Assembly (NCBI GenBank): GCA_919901895.1
Contig: CAKKQI010000435.1
Location: 3,239 to 8,481 of the forward strand
Direction of reading: 5' to 3'
Source: Candidatus Brocadiaceae bacterium
GTDB taxonomy: Bacteria > Planctomycetota > MHYJ01 > JACQXL01 > CAKKQI01
DNA length: 5,243 bases
In this document: piece by piece, positions 1 to 5,243 of the stretch
Layout of the letters: every line of letters begins with the position of its first letter
How positions within the stretch are numbered: position 1 is the first letter of the stretch
The notes under the pieces: generated by a model
The model's database searches: none
The model's input: only the letters and a program-made list of their open reading frames with translations
What the model was told of the DNA's origin: nothing
Program-made: the position numbers and the translations under genes

Positions 1-2389
1 CGTTTTTCCGGGCGAGCAGGGCGGTCCGCATCTTAATAATATCGCGGCTAAAGCCGTTTGCTTTAAAATCGCCGCCACTAAAAAATTTAAAGAATTACAG
101 AAAAAAATAACGGAAAACTGCCTGGTGCTGGCCGAGTCATTTAAAGAACTCGGCTTAACGCTTGCCTACGGCGGAACTAATACCCACATGGTGTTATTAG
201 ATTTGTCCCAATTAGCCGGTTTGAATTCAGCGTTAACGGGTGATATCGCTTCTAATATTCTTGACCTCTGCGGGATTACGTGTAATAAAAACGCGCTGCC
301 GGGTGATGAAACCGGCGCCCGCCCGCGCGGGATCAGGTTCGGCACGACTATTCTTACCCAGCACGGGATGAGACCAGCCGAAATGAAAAAAATTGCCCGG
401 CTGGTCCATCAAGTGCTTACCAGTATTAAAACCTTTAAAGTGTTCAGCCCGGCCGGTGAAATCTGCCGCGGTAAAATCAGCCTGGAAATTATGGAAGAAG
501 TGAAAACCGAAGTACAAAAGTTGCTGGGAAATAGCCGGTTGAATAAAAAACGCCAAGCCCCGGACCTGAAATCCAAAATCTACAATTTGGAGATTATCGG
601 TGAGCGAGCGCCCGCCTTCCTGCAAAGCATTACGGCTCACGATATTTTTAGCCTTGGGCCTGGGCAGGCCGTGGATACTTTTCTTCTTGACAGCAGCGGA
701 AAAACGATTGATGAAGTAATCATCCGCCGTTTGCCGGATAAACCAACCGGGGATGCTCATTATATAATGATGACTCATTCCGAAAAGGCCGAGATGCTTT
801 TAACGTGGTTGAACGGTTTGTCGGATGGTTATATCCTATTTGATGAAACAGATGTTTATGCCAAGGTGGAAGGGCCGGTGGTGGTGAGGAGAATGGCGAA
901 GGGCGAAGGTGGAATGGGTAAGGCAAAAATCAAAAGTAAAAAATCCGCATTCAGAATTCCGCATTCCGAATTTGATTTTCGCAAACCATATTTCATCGGG
1001 CAAAATGCATTACTCCGCAAAGACCGATTACCGGTTACGGATGACCGATTACTTTTTAAGCACCAGCCCTACCAGGGCGAGCCGCGTAAAACTTATCTTT
1101 ACGAAGAACACCTAAAACTGACCAAGAAACAATTTATGATTCCTTTTGCCGGCTGGTCAATGCCGGTCTGGTATACCAGGGCCAGCGAAGAACATCTGGC
1201 CGTCCGCCAGGCCGCCGGTTTGTTTGATGTCTCGCATATGGGTCGTTTTCAAATTAAAGGAAAGTATGCCACTCGTTTTTTGGATTTAGTAACCACTAAT
1301 TATGTCCCTAAACTCCGTCCGGGCCAGGCCCATTATTCTTATATCCTTGACCCGGCCGGGCAGATTATGGACGATATTTTTCTTTATAAATTGGCTGAAG
1401 ATGATTATATCCTGGTTTGCAATGCGGCCAATGCGGAAAAAATCAGCCAATGGCTTCGGTCCGTGAATCAAAAAAGTATTAGCATTGATAACGAAAATCC
1501 GGCCCGATGTATTGAAGGCCAGGTGGAAATTACCGATATTCGCGACACCGCGGCCGGCGATGCCCAGCTGGTTAATATCGCTCTCCAGGGGCCGAATTCT
1601 TTAAAGATACTGCTTAAACTGTCTGATTCATCCCTGTCCCGATGTAACATTGGGGCCGGCGCCTCACAAATTTCAAAATTACGCAGATTGGAAAAATCAC
1701 ATTTCGCCGAATTTAAATTTAACGGTATTTGGGTTCTGGCTACCAGAACCGGTTATACCGGTGAGGAGATCGGGTTTGAAATATTCGTCAAACCCACTGA
1801 AGCTGCAACCTTCTGGAATTCTTTGCTTGACGGCGGTAAAGAATTTGGGCTTAAACCATGTGGTCTGGCCGCGCGTGATTCACTCCGGACCGAAGCCGGA
1901 TTACCCCTTTACGGGCACGAACTTAACGGTGTTTATAATATTACTTCCACTGAAGCCGGTTACGGTGCGTTCATTAAAAGACACAAACCATTTTTTATCG
2001 GACGTAAATCTTATTTGCTCCGCGAGTCCACTTTAGAAAAGAAGCAGATTGTTCGCTTTGAAATAAAAACTTCAGGGACCCGGATGGTTAAACCGGAAGA
2101 TATGGTGGTGGAACAGCAAAGTAACGAACAGATTGGCGTGGTTACCAGTTGTACGCTGGTGCCTCAAATCGGTACAAGAGGTTCATCTGAGATTGGGACA
2201 AGTCAAAATATCCAGGTCGGGATGGCTTATCTTAATCAGGCGTCCATCAAAAAAGGCGTGAAAGTTTCTATCTTCCGTTCCGCGACAGGGCCGAATAACG
2301 AAAAAGTATTATTATCGGATAATGCGTTGATGGTCAGCCGTTTTCCGATGAGAAAAGAACTCGCGGATCGGATCACCGCCGCCACTTAA
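1..2389 (+). CDS. glyA-gcvT: Serine hydroxymethyltransferase (C-terminal part) fused to glycine cleavage T protein (aminomethyltransferase); 5' end outside window
   Basis: The reading frame is open from base 2 to the TAA at 2387-2389, so the true start lies upstream; the GTG at 125 falls inside the SHMT domain and is not a start. SHMT signatures are FPGEQGGP (nt 5-28), GGTNTH (about 170-187), the NKN of the ITVNKN-type motif (about 284-292) and GIRFGT (about 332-349), whose Arg corresponds to the substrate-carboxylate Arg of GlyA. The PLP lysine lies upstream, unseen. After about nt 535 comes a partial GcvT-like module (572-1015), then a full GcvT domain (about 1088-2360) with [17 protein letters not shown], the DD pair in [10 protein letters not shown] (second Asp equals the family's catalytic Asp), [28 protein letters not shown] and PFFIGR. 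SHMT interconverts serine and glycine with tetrahydrofolate; GcvT moves the methylene of aminomethyl-lipoyl H protein onto tetrahydrofolate. Both are cytoplasmic and share methylene-tetrahydrofolate, so the fusion may couple them (inference). Confidence 0.93.
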   Translation, partial: VFPGEQGGPHLNNIAAKAVCFKIAATKKFKELQKKITENCLVLAESFKELGLTLAYGGTNTHMVLLDLSQLAGLNSALTGDIASNILDLCGITCNKNALPGDETGARPRGIRFGTTILTQHGMRPAEMKKIARLVHQVLTSIKTFKVFSPAGEICRGKISLEIMEEVKTEVQKLLGNSRLNKKRQAPDLKSKIYNLEIIGERAPAFLQSITAHDIFSLGPGQAVDTFLLDSSGKTIDEVIIRRLPDKPTGDAHYIMMTHSEKAEMLLTWLNGLSDGYILFDETDVYAKVEGPVVVRRMAKGEGGMGKAKIKSKKSAFRIPHSEFDFRKPYFIGQNALLRKDRLPVTDDRLLFKHQPYQGEPRKTYLYEEHLKLTKKQFMIPFAGWSMPVWYTRASEEHLAVRQAAGLFDVSHMGRFQIKGKYATRFLDLVTTNYVPKLRPGQAHYSYILDPAGQIMDDIFLYKLAEDDYILVCNAANAEKISQWLRSVNQKSISIDNENPARCIEGQVEITDIRDTAAGDAQLVNIALQGPNSLKILLKLSDSSLSRCNIGAGASQISKLRRLEKSHFAEFKFNGIWVLATRTGYTGEEIGFEIFVKPTEAATFWNSLLDGGKEFGLKPCGLAARDSLRTEAGLPLYGHELNGVYNITSTEAGYGAFIKRHKPFFIGRKSYLLRESTLEKKQIVRFEIKTSGTRMVKPEDMVVEQQSNEQIGVVTSCTLVPQIGTRGSSEIGTSQNIQVGMAYLNQASIKKGVKVSIFRSATGPNNEKVLLSDNALMVSRFPMRKELADRITAAT
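572..1015 (+). other. Degenerate, shortened GcvT-like module between the SHMT and full GcvT domains
   Basis: This part of the fusion reads like a second GcvT copy with pieces missing. [15 protein letters not shown], then [12 protein letters not shown] and [12 protein letters not shown] match the order and spacing of the first GcvT folate-binding region, seen again in the full domain as [23 protein letters not shown] and [22 protein letters not shown] sits where the ALQGP strand normally lies. [12 protein letters not shown] (about 980-1015) matches the K-x-FIG-x-x-x-L motif of the GcvT C-terminal half. The N-terminal FAGW/FDVSHMG motifs, RTGYTGE and the GARD/EAG motif are absent. The second Asp of the catalytic IDD pair is Glu here. 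It is therefore probably non-catalytic, perhaps a structural spacer or folate-holding module (inference). Confidence 0.65.
895..979 (+). repeat. Degenerate heptanucleotide tandem repeats inside the SHMT-GcvT linker
   Basis: Three successive motif families share a 7-nt period. GGCGAAG occurs twice (895-908). A CAAAAAT, CAAAAGT, AAAAAAT series fills 924-944. CCGCATT, CAGAATT, CCGCATT, CCGAATT and the looser TGATTTT fill 945-979. The stretch between (909-923) is G-rich and less regular. It encodes a low-complexity Lys/Gly-rich peptide ([18 protein letters not shown]) between two GcvT-like pieces. The pattern resembles the short tandemly repeated repetitive (STRR) heptamers known from cyanobacterial genomes; that comparison is by analogy. 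Confidence 0.7.
1024..1058 (+). repeat. Second heptanucleotide repeat tract in the SHMT-GcvT linker
   Basis: Five consecutive heptamers can be read: CCGATTA, CCGGTTA, CGGATGA, CCGATTA and the looser CTTTTTA. They encode the low-complexity stretch [12 protein letters not shown], with DRL occurring twice. The tract sits between the FIGQNALL motif of the shortened module and the start of the complete GcvT domain, where a linker tolerates insertions. The reading frame continues through it. Confidence 0.65.
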
Positions 2390-2406
2390 AAATTCAGCGT
2401 CGTTTT

Positions 2407-2435
2407 TGTTGACAGAGTCAATATTTTTTGATAAT
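2407..2435 (+). promoter_or_regulatory. Possible promoter for the riboswitch-cob operon, overlapping a small palindrome
   Basis: TTGACA (2409-2414) is a perfect -35 consensus. GATAAT (2430-2435) matches five of six bases of the -10 consensus, but with a short 15-nt spacer; TAATTT at 2432 would give 17 nt with a weaker match. The riboswitch aptamer begins about 17 nt downstream, a sensible place for transcription to start. The -35 lies in the palindrome TTGAC-AGA-GTCAA (2409-2421), followed by a T run (2424-2429). The same bases could therefore act as a weak terminator for the upstream gene or as an operator. Some promoter is needed here if the downstream terminator is to regulate cob genes separately. 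Confidence 0.45.
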
Positions 2436-2449
2436 TTGTATTAGATAAA

Positions 2450-2668
2450 TACCCAGGCGAGGGAACTACGTACAATAATTATAAATTATGAATGCCGAAT
2501 TATGAATTACCTGAAATTAATAATTCATAATTAATAATTACCAATCGTGGGCGGTCCCGCCGCTGTATGCGGTGACGAAATTTACAAGTAGGTCACTGTG
2601 GCGCCAGAGGCGCTGCGGGAAGACGTAAAGAGTAGGATGATCCGCAAGCCAGAAAACCTGCCCGGGAT
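2450..2668 (+). promoter_or_regulatory. Cobalamin riboswitch aptamer with an enlarged P3-like stem
   Basis: The B12 box AAGCCAGAAAACCTGCC (2646-2662) is close to the family consensus. Other conserved pieces are in order: GGGAA (2461-2465), GCGGTCCCGCCGCTGTA (2551-2567), GTCACTG (2592-2598), a GCGCC-AGA-GGCGC hairpin (2601-2613), GCGGGAAG (2615-2622) and GATGATCCGC (2636-2645). The outer stem closes by CCCaGGC (2452-2458) with GCCcGGG (2660-2666). GCGG at 2615 can pair with CCGC at 2642. A P3-like stem, CTACG (2466-2470) with CGTGG (2546-2550), encloses about 75 nt where the family usually has a few loop bases. The downstream genes all belong to cobalamin assembly, which fits feedback repression by a cobalamin such as adenosylcobalamin. 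Confidence 0.93.
2477..2546 (+). repeat. AT-rich heptamer array forming an inverted repeat inside the riboswitch P3 loop
   Basis: From 2477 the sequence parses into 7-nt units: AATTATA, AATTATG, AATGCCG, AATTATG, AATTACC, then TGAAATT, AATAATT, CATAATT, AATAATT and ACCAATC. The second half is the reverse complement of the same motif (AATTATG against CATAATT). This gives a perfect 12-bp hairpin, AATTATGAATTA (2498-2509) with TAATTCATAATT (2521-2532), around an 11-nt loop. A second stem pairs TAATTAT (2476-2482) with ATAATTA (2534-2540). The array lies exactly between the two arms of the aptamer's P3-like stem. Confidence 0.75.
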
Positions 2669-2767
2669 ATTAGGTTAATAGGTGAATAAATTATCTATTA
2701 GGCCAAGTTACCAACTTCCGTAGGTGAAGTCAGGTAGCGCTAAGTGATGGGAAAGTAAAACTGGGTG
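2669..2767 (+). promoter_or_regulatory. Riboswitch expression-platform spacer with candidate hairpins
   Basis: This stretch joins the aptamer to the terminator and has no credible gene. Two hairpins are visible. TAATAG (about 2675-2680) pairs with CTATTA (about 2695-2700). TACC plus ACTTC (2709-2718) pairs with GAAGT plus GGTA (2726-2736), with small bulges. AGCG (2736-2739) and TGGG (2748-2751) could pair with CGCT (2774-2777) and CCCA in the left arm of the terminator, so they are candidates for an antiterminator. This pairing has not been computed and is weak evidence. Confidence 0.4.
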
Positions 2768-2801
2768 CCCCAACGCTTTAACAAAGTGGTGGGGTTTTTT
2801 T
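2768..2801 (+). terminator. Intrinsic terminator of the cobalamin riboswitch
   Basis: A 12-step stem pairs CCCCAACGCTTT (2768-2779) with AAAGTGGTGGGG (2783-2794) around a 3-nt AAC loop, with a single A-G mismatch and one G-U pair. Seven Ts follow directly (2795-2801). It lies about 100 nt after the B12 box and 27 nt before the ATG of the first cob gene. This is the standard arrangement for transcription attenuation: ligand-bound RNA would favour the terminator and switch off the cob genes. Confidence 0.92.
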
Positions 2802-2828
2802 GTTTCAGGAGATTAAAAAGAGGTTCGT

Positions 2829-3395
2829 ATGTTGAGATTGTATTTAATCCGGCACGGAGAAACAAATTTTAATAAAAACTATCGTTATTGCGGTATTACC
2901 GACCCGCCTTTGAATAAAAAAGGAATCAGTCAGGCAAAAAAATTAGCCCGGCAATTGAAAAATACGCCAATAGACCTGGTTTACGTCAGTCCGTTGCGAC
3001 GGGCGGATCAAACCGCTCAAATAATTTTCAACCGTAAACTGAAAATTATTACCGCACCTGCTTTAAGAGAAATAAATTTTGGCCGGTGGGAAGGCCTGAA
3101 CTATAACGAAGTAATGGTTAAATACCAATCTCGTTTGAAAAAATGGCTATTGAATCCCTGGGCGGTTTGTCCGCCGGGTGGTGAAAATTTAAAACGATTC
3201 AGGAAACGCATTTTATTTTTTTTAAAAAAATACATTTTGCCTCAGCGTAAAAAAGGCATTGAAAATATTGCCCTGGTTACTCACGGAGGCGTCATTAAAA
3301 TTATCTATTCTGATTTTAAAAAAAATCGTTCACATGATTTCTGGAGTTTTAATCCATTACCCGGTTCGCTTTTGGTATTAAAAAGAAAGGTTTAA
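2829..3395 (+). CDS. cobC: Histidine phosphatase family protein, probable alpha-ribazole(-5'-phosphate) phosphatase CobC
   Basis: This is a 188-residue protein of the phosphoglycerate mutase-like histidine phosphatase superfamily. LIRHGET (residues 6-12) carries the phospho-accepting His9 with Arg8; SPLRRADQTA (54-63) supplies the conserved Arg58; EINFGRWEG (81-89) supplies the acidic proton donor Glu81; PPGGE (115-119) and THGGVIK (151-157, His152) complete the active site. CobC removes the 5' phosphate from alpha-ribazole phosphate or from cobalamin phosphate in nucleotide-loop assembly. The family alone would allow other phosphatase roles; the specific call rests on cobU, cobT and cobS downstream and the riboswitch upstream. 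The ATG start has AAGAGG five bases upstream and places the RHG motif at the usual N-terminal position. The gene is AT-rich and Lys-rich, with a T8A7 run at 3216-3230. Confidence 0.85.
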   Translation: MLRLYLIRHGETNFNKNYRYCGITDPPLNKKGISQAKKLARQLKNTPIDLVYVSPLRRADQTAQIIFNRKLKIITAPALREINFGRWEGLNYNEVMVKYQSRLKKWLLNPWAVCPPGGENLKRFRKRILFFLKKYILPQRKKGIENIALVTHGGVIKIIYSDFKKNRSHDFWSFNPLPGSLLVLKRKV

Positions 3396-3399
3396 AATA

Positions 3400-3933
3400 A
3401 TGGGTAAATTAATTCTTATTTTAGGCGGAACCCGGAGTGGCAAAAGCCGCTATGCGGTGGAATTGGCCAAACAACTTGACGGAAAAACAGTTTATCTGGC
3501 TACGATGAAGTGTGATGATGAGGAAATGAAGGAGCGGATAAAAAAACATAAAGAATCGCGTCCCGAGTCATGGCAGACTGTGGAAGAAGGTCAGAAGTGC
3601 GATGAGATTCTGCTTAATTTAAGAGGACTATGCGAAGTGGCGGTGATTGATTGCCTGACTAATTTAATCGCCAATCTGCTGGAACAATTTGAAGAAGAAA
3701 AACAGGTCTTAAGTTGCGTGGAAACGATGCTGAAAATTATTGCGGAATCTAATTTTACGGTACTGATGGTTTCCAATGAAGTGGGCAGCGGAATTGTACC
3801 GGTGACACCACTGGGACGTAAGTTCCGCGACATAGCCGGTTTGACTAATCAGTTAGCGGCTCGGTATGCGGATGAAGTATATCTGATGACTGCGGGGATT
3901 CCGGTGCGAATAAAACCTCATACTGGTGGTTAG
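3400..3933 (+). CDS. cobU: Bifunctional adenosylcobinamide kinase / adenosylcobinamide-phosphate guanylyltransferase CobU
   Basis: This 177-residue protein has the normal CobU length. The P-loop is GGTRSGKS (residues 9-16). DDEEMKERIKKHKESRPESW (39-58) matches the family's DeEM..RI..H..RP..W region; His50 aligns with the guanylylated His46 of Salmonella CobU. VIDCLTNLIANLL (82-94) is the second conserved strand. SNEVGSGIVP (125-134) and GRKFRDIAGLTNQLA (139-153), then DEVYLMTAGIPVRIK, form the conserved C-terminal part. The enzyme phosphorylates adenosylcobinamide and transfers GMP to give adenosylcobinamide-GDP, the acceptor used by CobS. The ATG lies four bases after the cobC stop, with AGAAAGG nine bases upstream, which supports co-transcription. 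No key residue is missing. Confidence 0.96.
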   Translation: MGKLILILGGTRSGKSRYAVELAKQLDGKTVYLATMKCDDEEMKERIKKHKESRPESWQTVEEGQKCDEILLNLRGLCEVAVIDCLTNLIANLLEQFEEEKQVLSCVETMLKIIAESNFTVLMVSNEVGSGIVPVTPLGRKFRDIAGLTNQLAARYADEVYLMTAGIPVRIKPHTGG

Positions 3934-3953
3934 TCCCGCCTCAGCGGGACTAA
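3930..3953 (+). repeat. Perfect 10-bp palindrome (REP-like hairpin) overlapping the cobU stop
   Basis: TTAGTCCCGC (3930-3939) is the exact reverse complement of GCGGGACTAA (3944-3953), with a CTCA loop. The left arm contains the TAG stop of cobU (3931-3933), and the right arm ends immediately before the purine-rich cobT ribosome binding site. No T run follows, so it is not a normal intrinsic terminator. It could protect or define an mRNA end, modulate cobT translation, or be one copy of a dispersed palindromic repeat. The window holds no second copy with which to test this. Confidence 0.7.
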
Positions 3954-3965
3954 GAAAGGGAGAGT

Positions 3966-5042
3966 ATGGAATTAATCAATAAAACGATTAGAAAGATTAA
4001 GGATTTGGATTACCGGTTGATGCGGGAGACTCAAAAAAGGCTGGATAATCTGACCAAACCCCAGGGCAGTCTGGGGCGGCTGGAAGAATTAGCTAAACAG
4101 ATTTGCGGCATTACCGGTCAAGCGAAACCATCCTTAAAAAACAAACTGATTATTACGATGGCTGGTGACCATGGGGTGGCCGAGGAAGGCGTCAGTGCTT
4201 ATCCGGCTGAGGTTACGCCGCAGATGGTCTATAATTTTTTAAGAGGCGGGGCGGGAATTAATGTCCTGGCGCGACAGGTAGGCGCACAAGTGTTGGTGGT
4301 TGATATGGGCGTGGCATCAAAGTTGCAGGTTTCAGGTTTAAAAAATGTTAAAGGGTCGGAGTTTAGAAGTTGTAAAATAAATTTTGGGACGAAGAATTTT
4401 ACCAAAGGTCCCGCGATGAGCCGGGAAGAAGCCGTTAAATCAATCACGACGGGAATTAAACTGGTGAACGAGCAGATTGCTAAAGGGATAAATATTATCG
4501 GAACCGGCGATATGGGGATTGCCAATACTACACCCAGTGCGGCGATTATTTCGGTCTTGAGTGAAGAACCGGTTGAAAAAATCGCCGGCCGCGGAACCGG
4601 GATTAACGATGCCTCCTTGAAAAACAAAATTAACGTCATTAAAAAAGCAATTAAGGTTAATAAACCGAAGCGGGATAACCCGATTGATGTCCTGGCTAAA
4701 GTAGGCGGGTTTGAGATAGGAGGGATTGCCGGAGTTATTTTAGGTGCGGCGGCCGGGCGTATCCCGGTGGTGGTGGATGGTTTTATTTCCGGAGCCGCGG
4801 CCTTGCTGGCCGCCAGTTTAGCGCCGAAAGTTAATGGTTATCTAATTGCCAGCCATTGTTCGGCGGAAAACGGACACCGTTGCACCCTTCAGTTTATGAA
4901 TCTTTCGCCGTTGCTGGATATGAATCTTCGGTTAGGTGAAGGCACCGGCGCCGCGCTGGCGATGTCCCTGGCCGAAAGCGCGGTTAGAATCCTGACCGAA
5001 ATGGCTACTTTTGAGTCAGCCGGCGTATCAGAACAAATATGA
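3966..5042 (+). CDS. cobT: Nicotinate-nucleotide--dimethylbenzimidazole phosphoribosyltransferase CobT
   Basis: This 358-residue protein has the usual CobT length. It transfers ribose phosphate from nicotinate mononucleotide to the lower-ligand base, classically 5,6-dimethylbenzimidazole, to make alpha-ribazole phosphate. Visible motifs are LTKPQGSLGRLEELA (29-43), AGDHGVAEEGVSAYP (66-80), NFLRGGAGINVLAR (90-103), GTGDMGIANTTPSAA (179-193), GRGTG (208-212), VGGFEIGGIAG (246-256), VVDGFISGAAAL (269-280), SHCSAENGH (296-304) and RLGEGTGAALA (322-332). Glu325 in RLGEG corresponds to the catalytic Glu317 of Salmonella CobT. The ATG is preceded by AAAGGGAGAGT, a good binding site. The gap from cobU is 32 nt and holds the hairpin. 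The base actually used cannot be told from this sequence. Confidence 0.96.
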   Translation: MELINKTIRKIKDLDYRLMRETQKRLDNLTKPQGSLGRLEELAKQICGITGQAKPSLKNKLIITMAGDHGVAEEGVSAYPAEVTPQMVYNFLRGGAGINVLARQVGAQVLVVDMGVASKLQVSGLKNVKGSEFRSCKINFGTKNFTKGPAMSREEAVKSITTGIKLVNEQIAKGINIIGTGDMGIANTTPSAAIISVLSEEPVEKIAGRGTGINDASLKNKINVIKKAIKVNKPKRDNPIDVLAKVGGFEIGGIAGVILGAAAGRIPVVVDGFISGAAALLAASLAPKVNGYLIASHCSAENGHRCTLQFMNLSPLLDMNLRLGEGTGAALAMSLAESAVRILTEMATFESAGVSEQI

Positions 5043-5070
5043 AGTGTGTTATATAAATATTTTCACAAGT

Positions 5071-5243
5071 ATGAAACAATTTATTGTTGCGTTACAATTT
5101 TTGACGCCGATACCGATTAAGTTAAGTTCGGTTGAACCAAAGGAATTGTCCGGTTCCCTGCGCTGGTTTCCACTGGTCGGTTTATTAATCGGATTTTTGC
5201 TGGTCCTGATGAATTTAATGGCTCAAGAATTAGATTTGGCCCC
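5071..5243 (+). CDS. cobS: Adenosylcobinamide-GDP ribazoletransferase (cobalamin synthase) CobS, N-terminal part
   Basis: The frame runs from the ATG to the right edge, giving 57 residues of an integral membrane protein; the rest lies outside. FIVALQFLTPIPIKL near the start matches the family's xALQFLTxIP opening. SLRWFPLVGLLIGFLLVL matches the conserved slRWFPlVGlliG segment that begins the first transmembrane helix. CobS joins adenosylcobinamide-GDP to alpha-ribazole or its phosphate at the cytoplasmic membrane, the step after CobU and CobT. The ATG is 28 nt past the cobT stop and lacks a clear Shine-Dalgarno sequence. A GTG at 5044 is in frame but would add nine residues not typical of the family, so the ATG is preferred. 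Translation may partly depend on ribosomes leaving cobT. Confidence 0.92.
   Translation, partial: MKQFIVALQFLTPIPIKLSSVEPKELSGSLRWFPLVGLLIGFLLVLMNLMAQELDLA

Noticed and set aside
125..127. GTG as the start codon of the long fusion gene
   Set aside because: The frame is open back to base 2 and encodes the [12 protein letters not shown] segment upstream, so the start lies outside the window.
233..778. 181-residue open frame on the minus strand
   Set aside because: It lies antisense to the SHMT/GcvT-like coding region, shows no recognisable domain, and the + strand frame has clear family motifs.
1732..1750. GGTTCTGG-CTA-CCAGAACC palindrome in the gcvT part
   Set aside because: It encodes the ordinary GcvT sequence just before GYTGE and has no T run or second copy; most likely chance.
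1650..2036. 128-residue open frame in another + frame
   Set aside because: It overlaps the conserved GcvT motifs (RTGYTGE, GLAARD) in the main frame and has no plausible product of its own.
2168..2202. Two similar 11-nt segments 24 nt apart (QIGT and EIGT)
   Set aside because: The match covers only nine of eleven bases and does not extend further, so it is too weak to call a duplication.
2477..2546. CRISPR array
   Set aside because: The repeated units are 7 nt with no unique spacers of typical size, and no cas genes are present.
4229..4639. 136-residue open frame on the minus strand
   Set aside because: It lies wholly inside cobT, whose + frame carries the family motifs; the reverse translation has no recognisable domain.

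Overview
The window (about 5.2 kb, every gene on the + strand) joins a one-carbon/glycine metabolism gene to the start of a cobalamin (vitamin B12) nucleotide-loop assembly operon. It reads like a bacterial chromosome or metagenome contig with moderate GC. The serine hydroxymethyltransferase (SHMT)-GcvT fusion and the many short heptamer repeats suggest an uncultured lineage, perhaps of the Omnitrophota type. That placement is a guess from gene architecture and has not been tested.

Positions 1-2389 hold the 3' part of a long gene that is open from the left edge. It encodes the C-terminal part of SHMT, then a shortened and partly degenerate GcvT-like module, then a complete aminomethyltransferase (glycine cleavage T protein). 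Both enzymes handle 5,10-methylene-tetrahydrofolate, which gives the fusion a plausible metabolic logic. Two short tracts in the linker are built from degenerate 7-nt tandem repeats.

Positions 2390-2828 (439 nt) contain no protein gene. They hold a promoter-like or weak terminator-like palindrome, a cobalamin riboswitch with a recognisable B12 box, and a strong intrinsic terminator just before the next gene. The loop of an early riboswitch stem (P3-like) is replaced by about 70 nt of AT-rich heptamer repeats. These are arranged as an inverted repeat, so they can fold as a stem extension.

Positions 2829-5243 hold cobC-like phosphatase, cobU, cobT and the start of cobS, closely spaced in one orientation. 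Their products activate adenosylcobinamide to its GDP form (CobU), activate the lower-ligand base as alpha-ribazole phosphate (CobT), join the two (CobS) and remove the phosphate (CobC). The upstream riboswitch should terminate transcription of this operon when cobalamin is plentiful. A perfect 10-bp hairpin overlaps the cobU stop codon and precedes cobT.

The least ordinary features are the 7-nt repeat arrays, found both inside a coding linker and inside a riboswitch stem, and the three-part SHMT/GcvT architecture.
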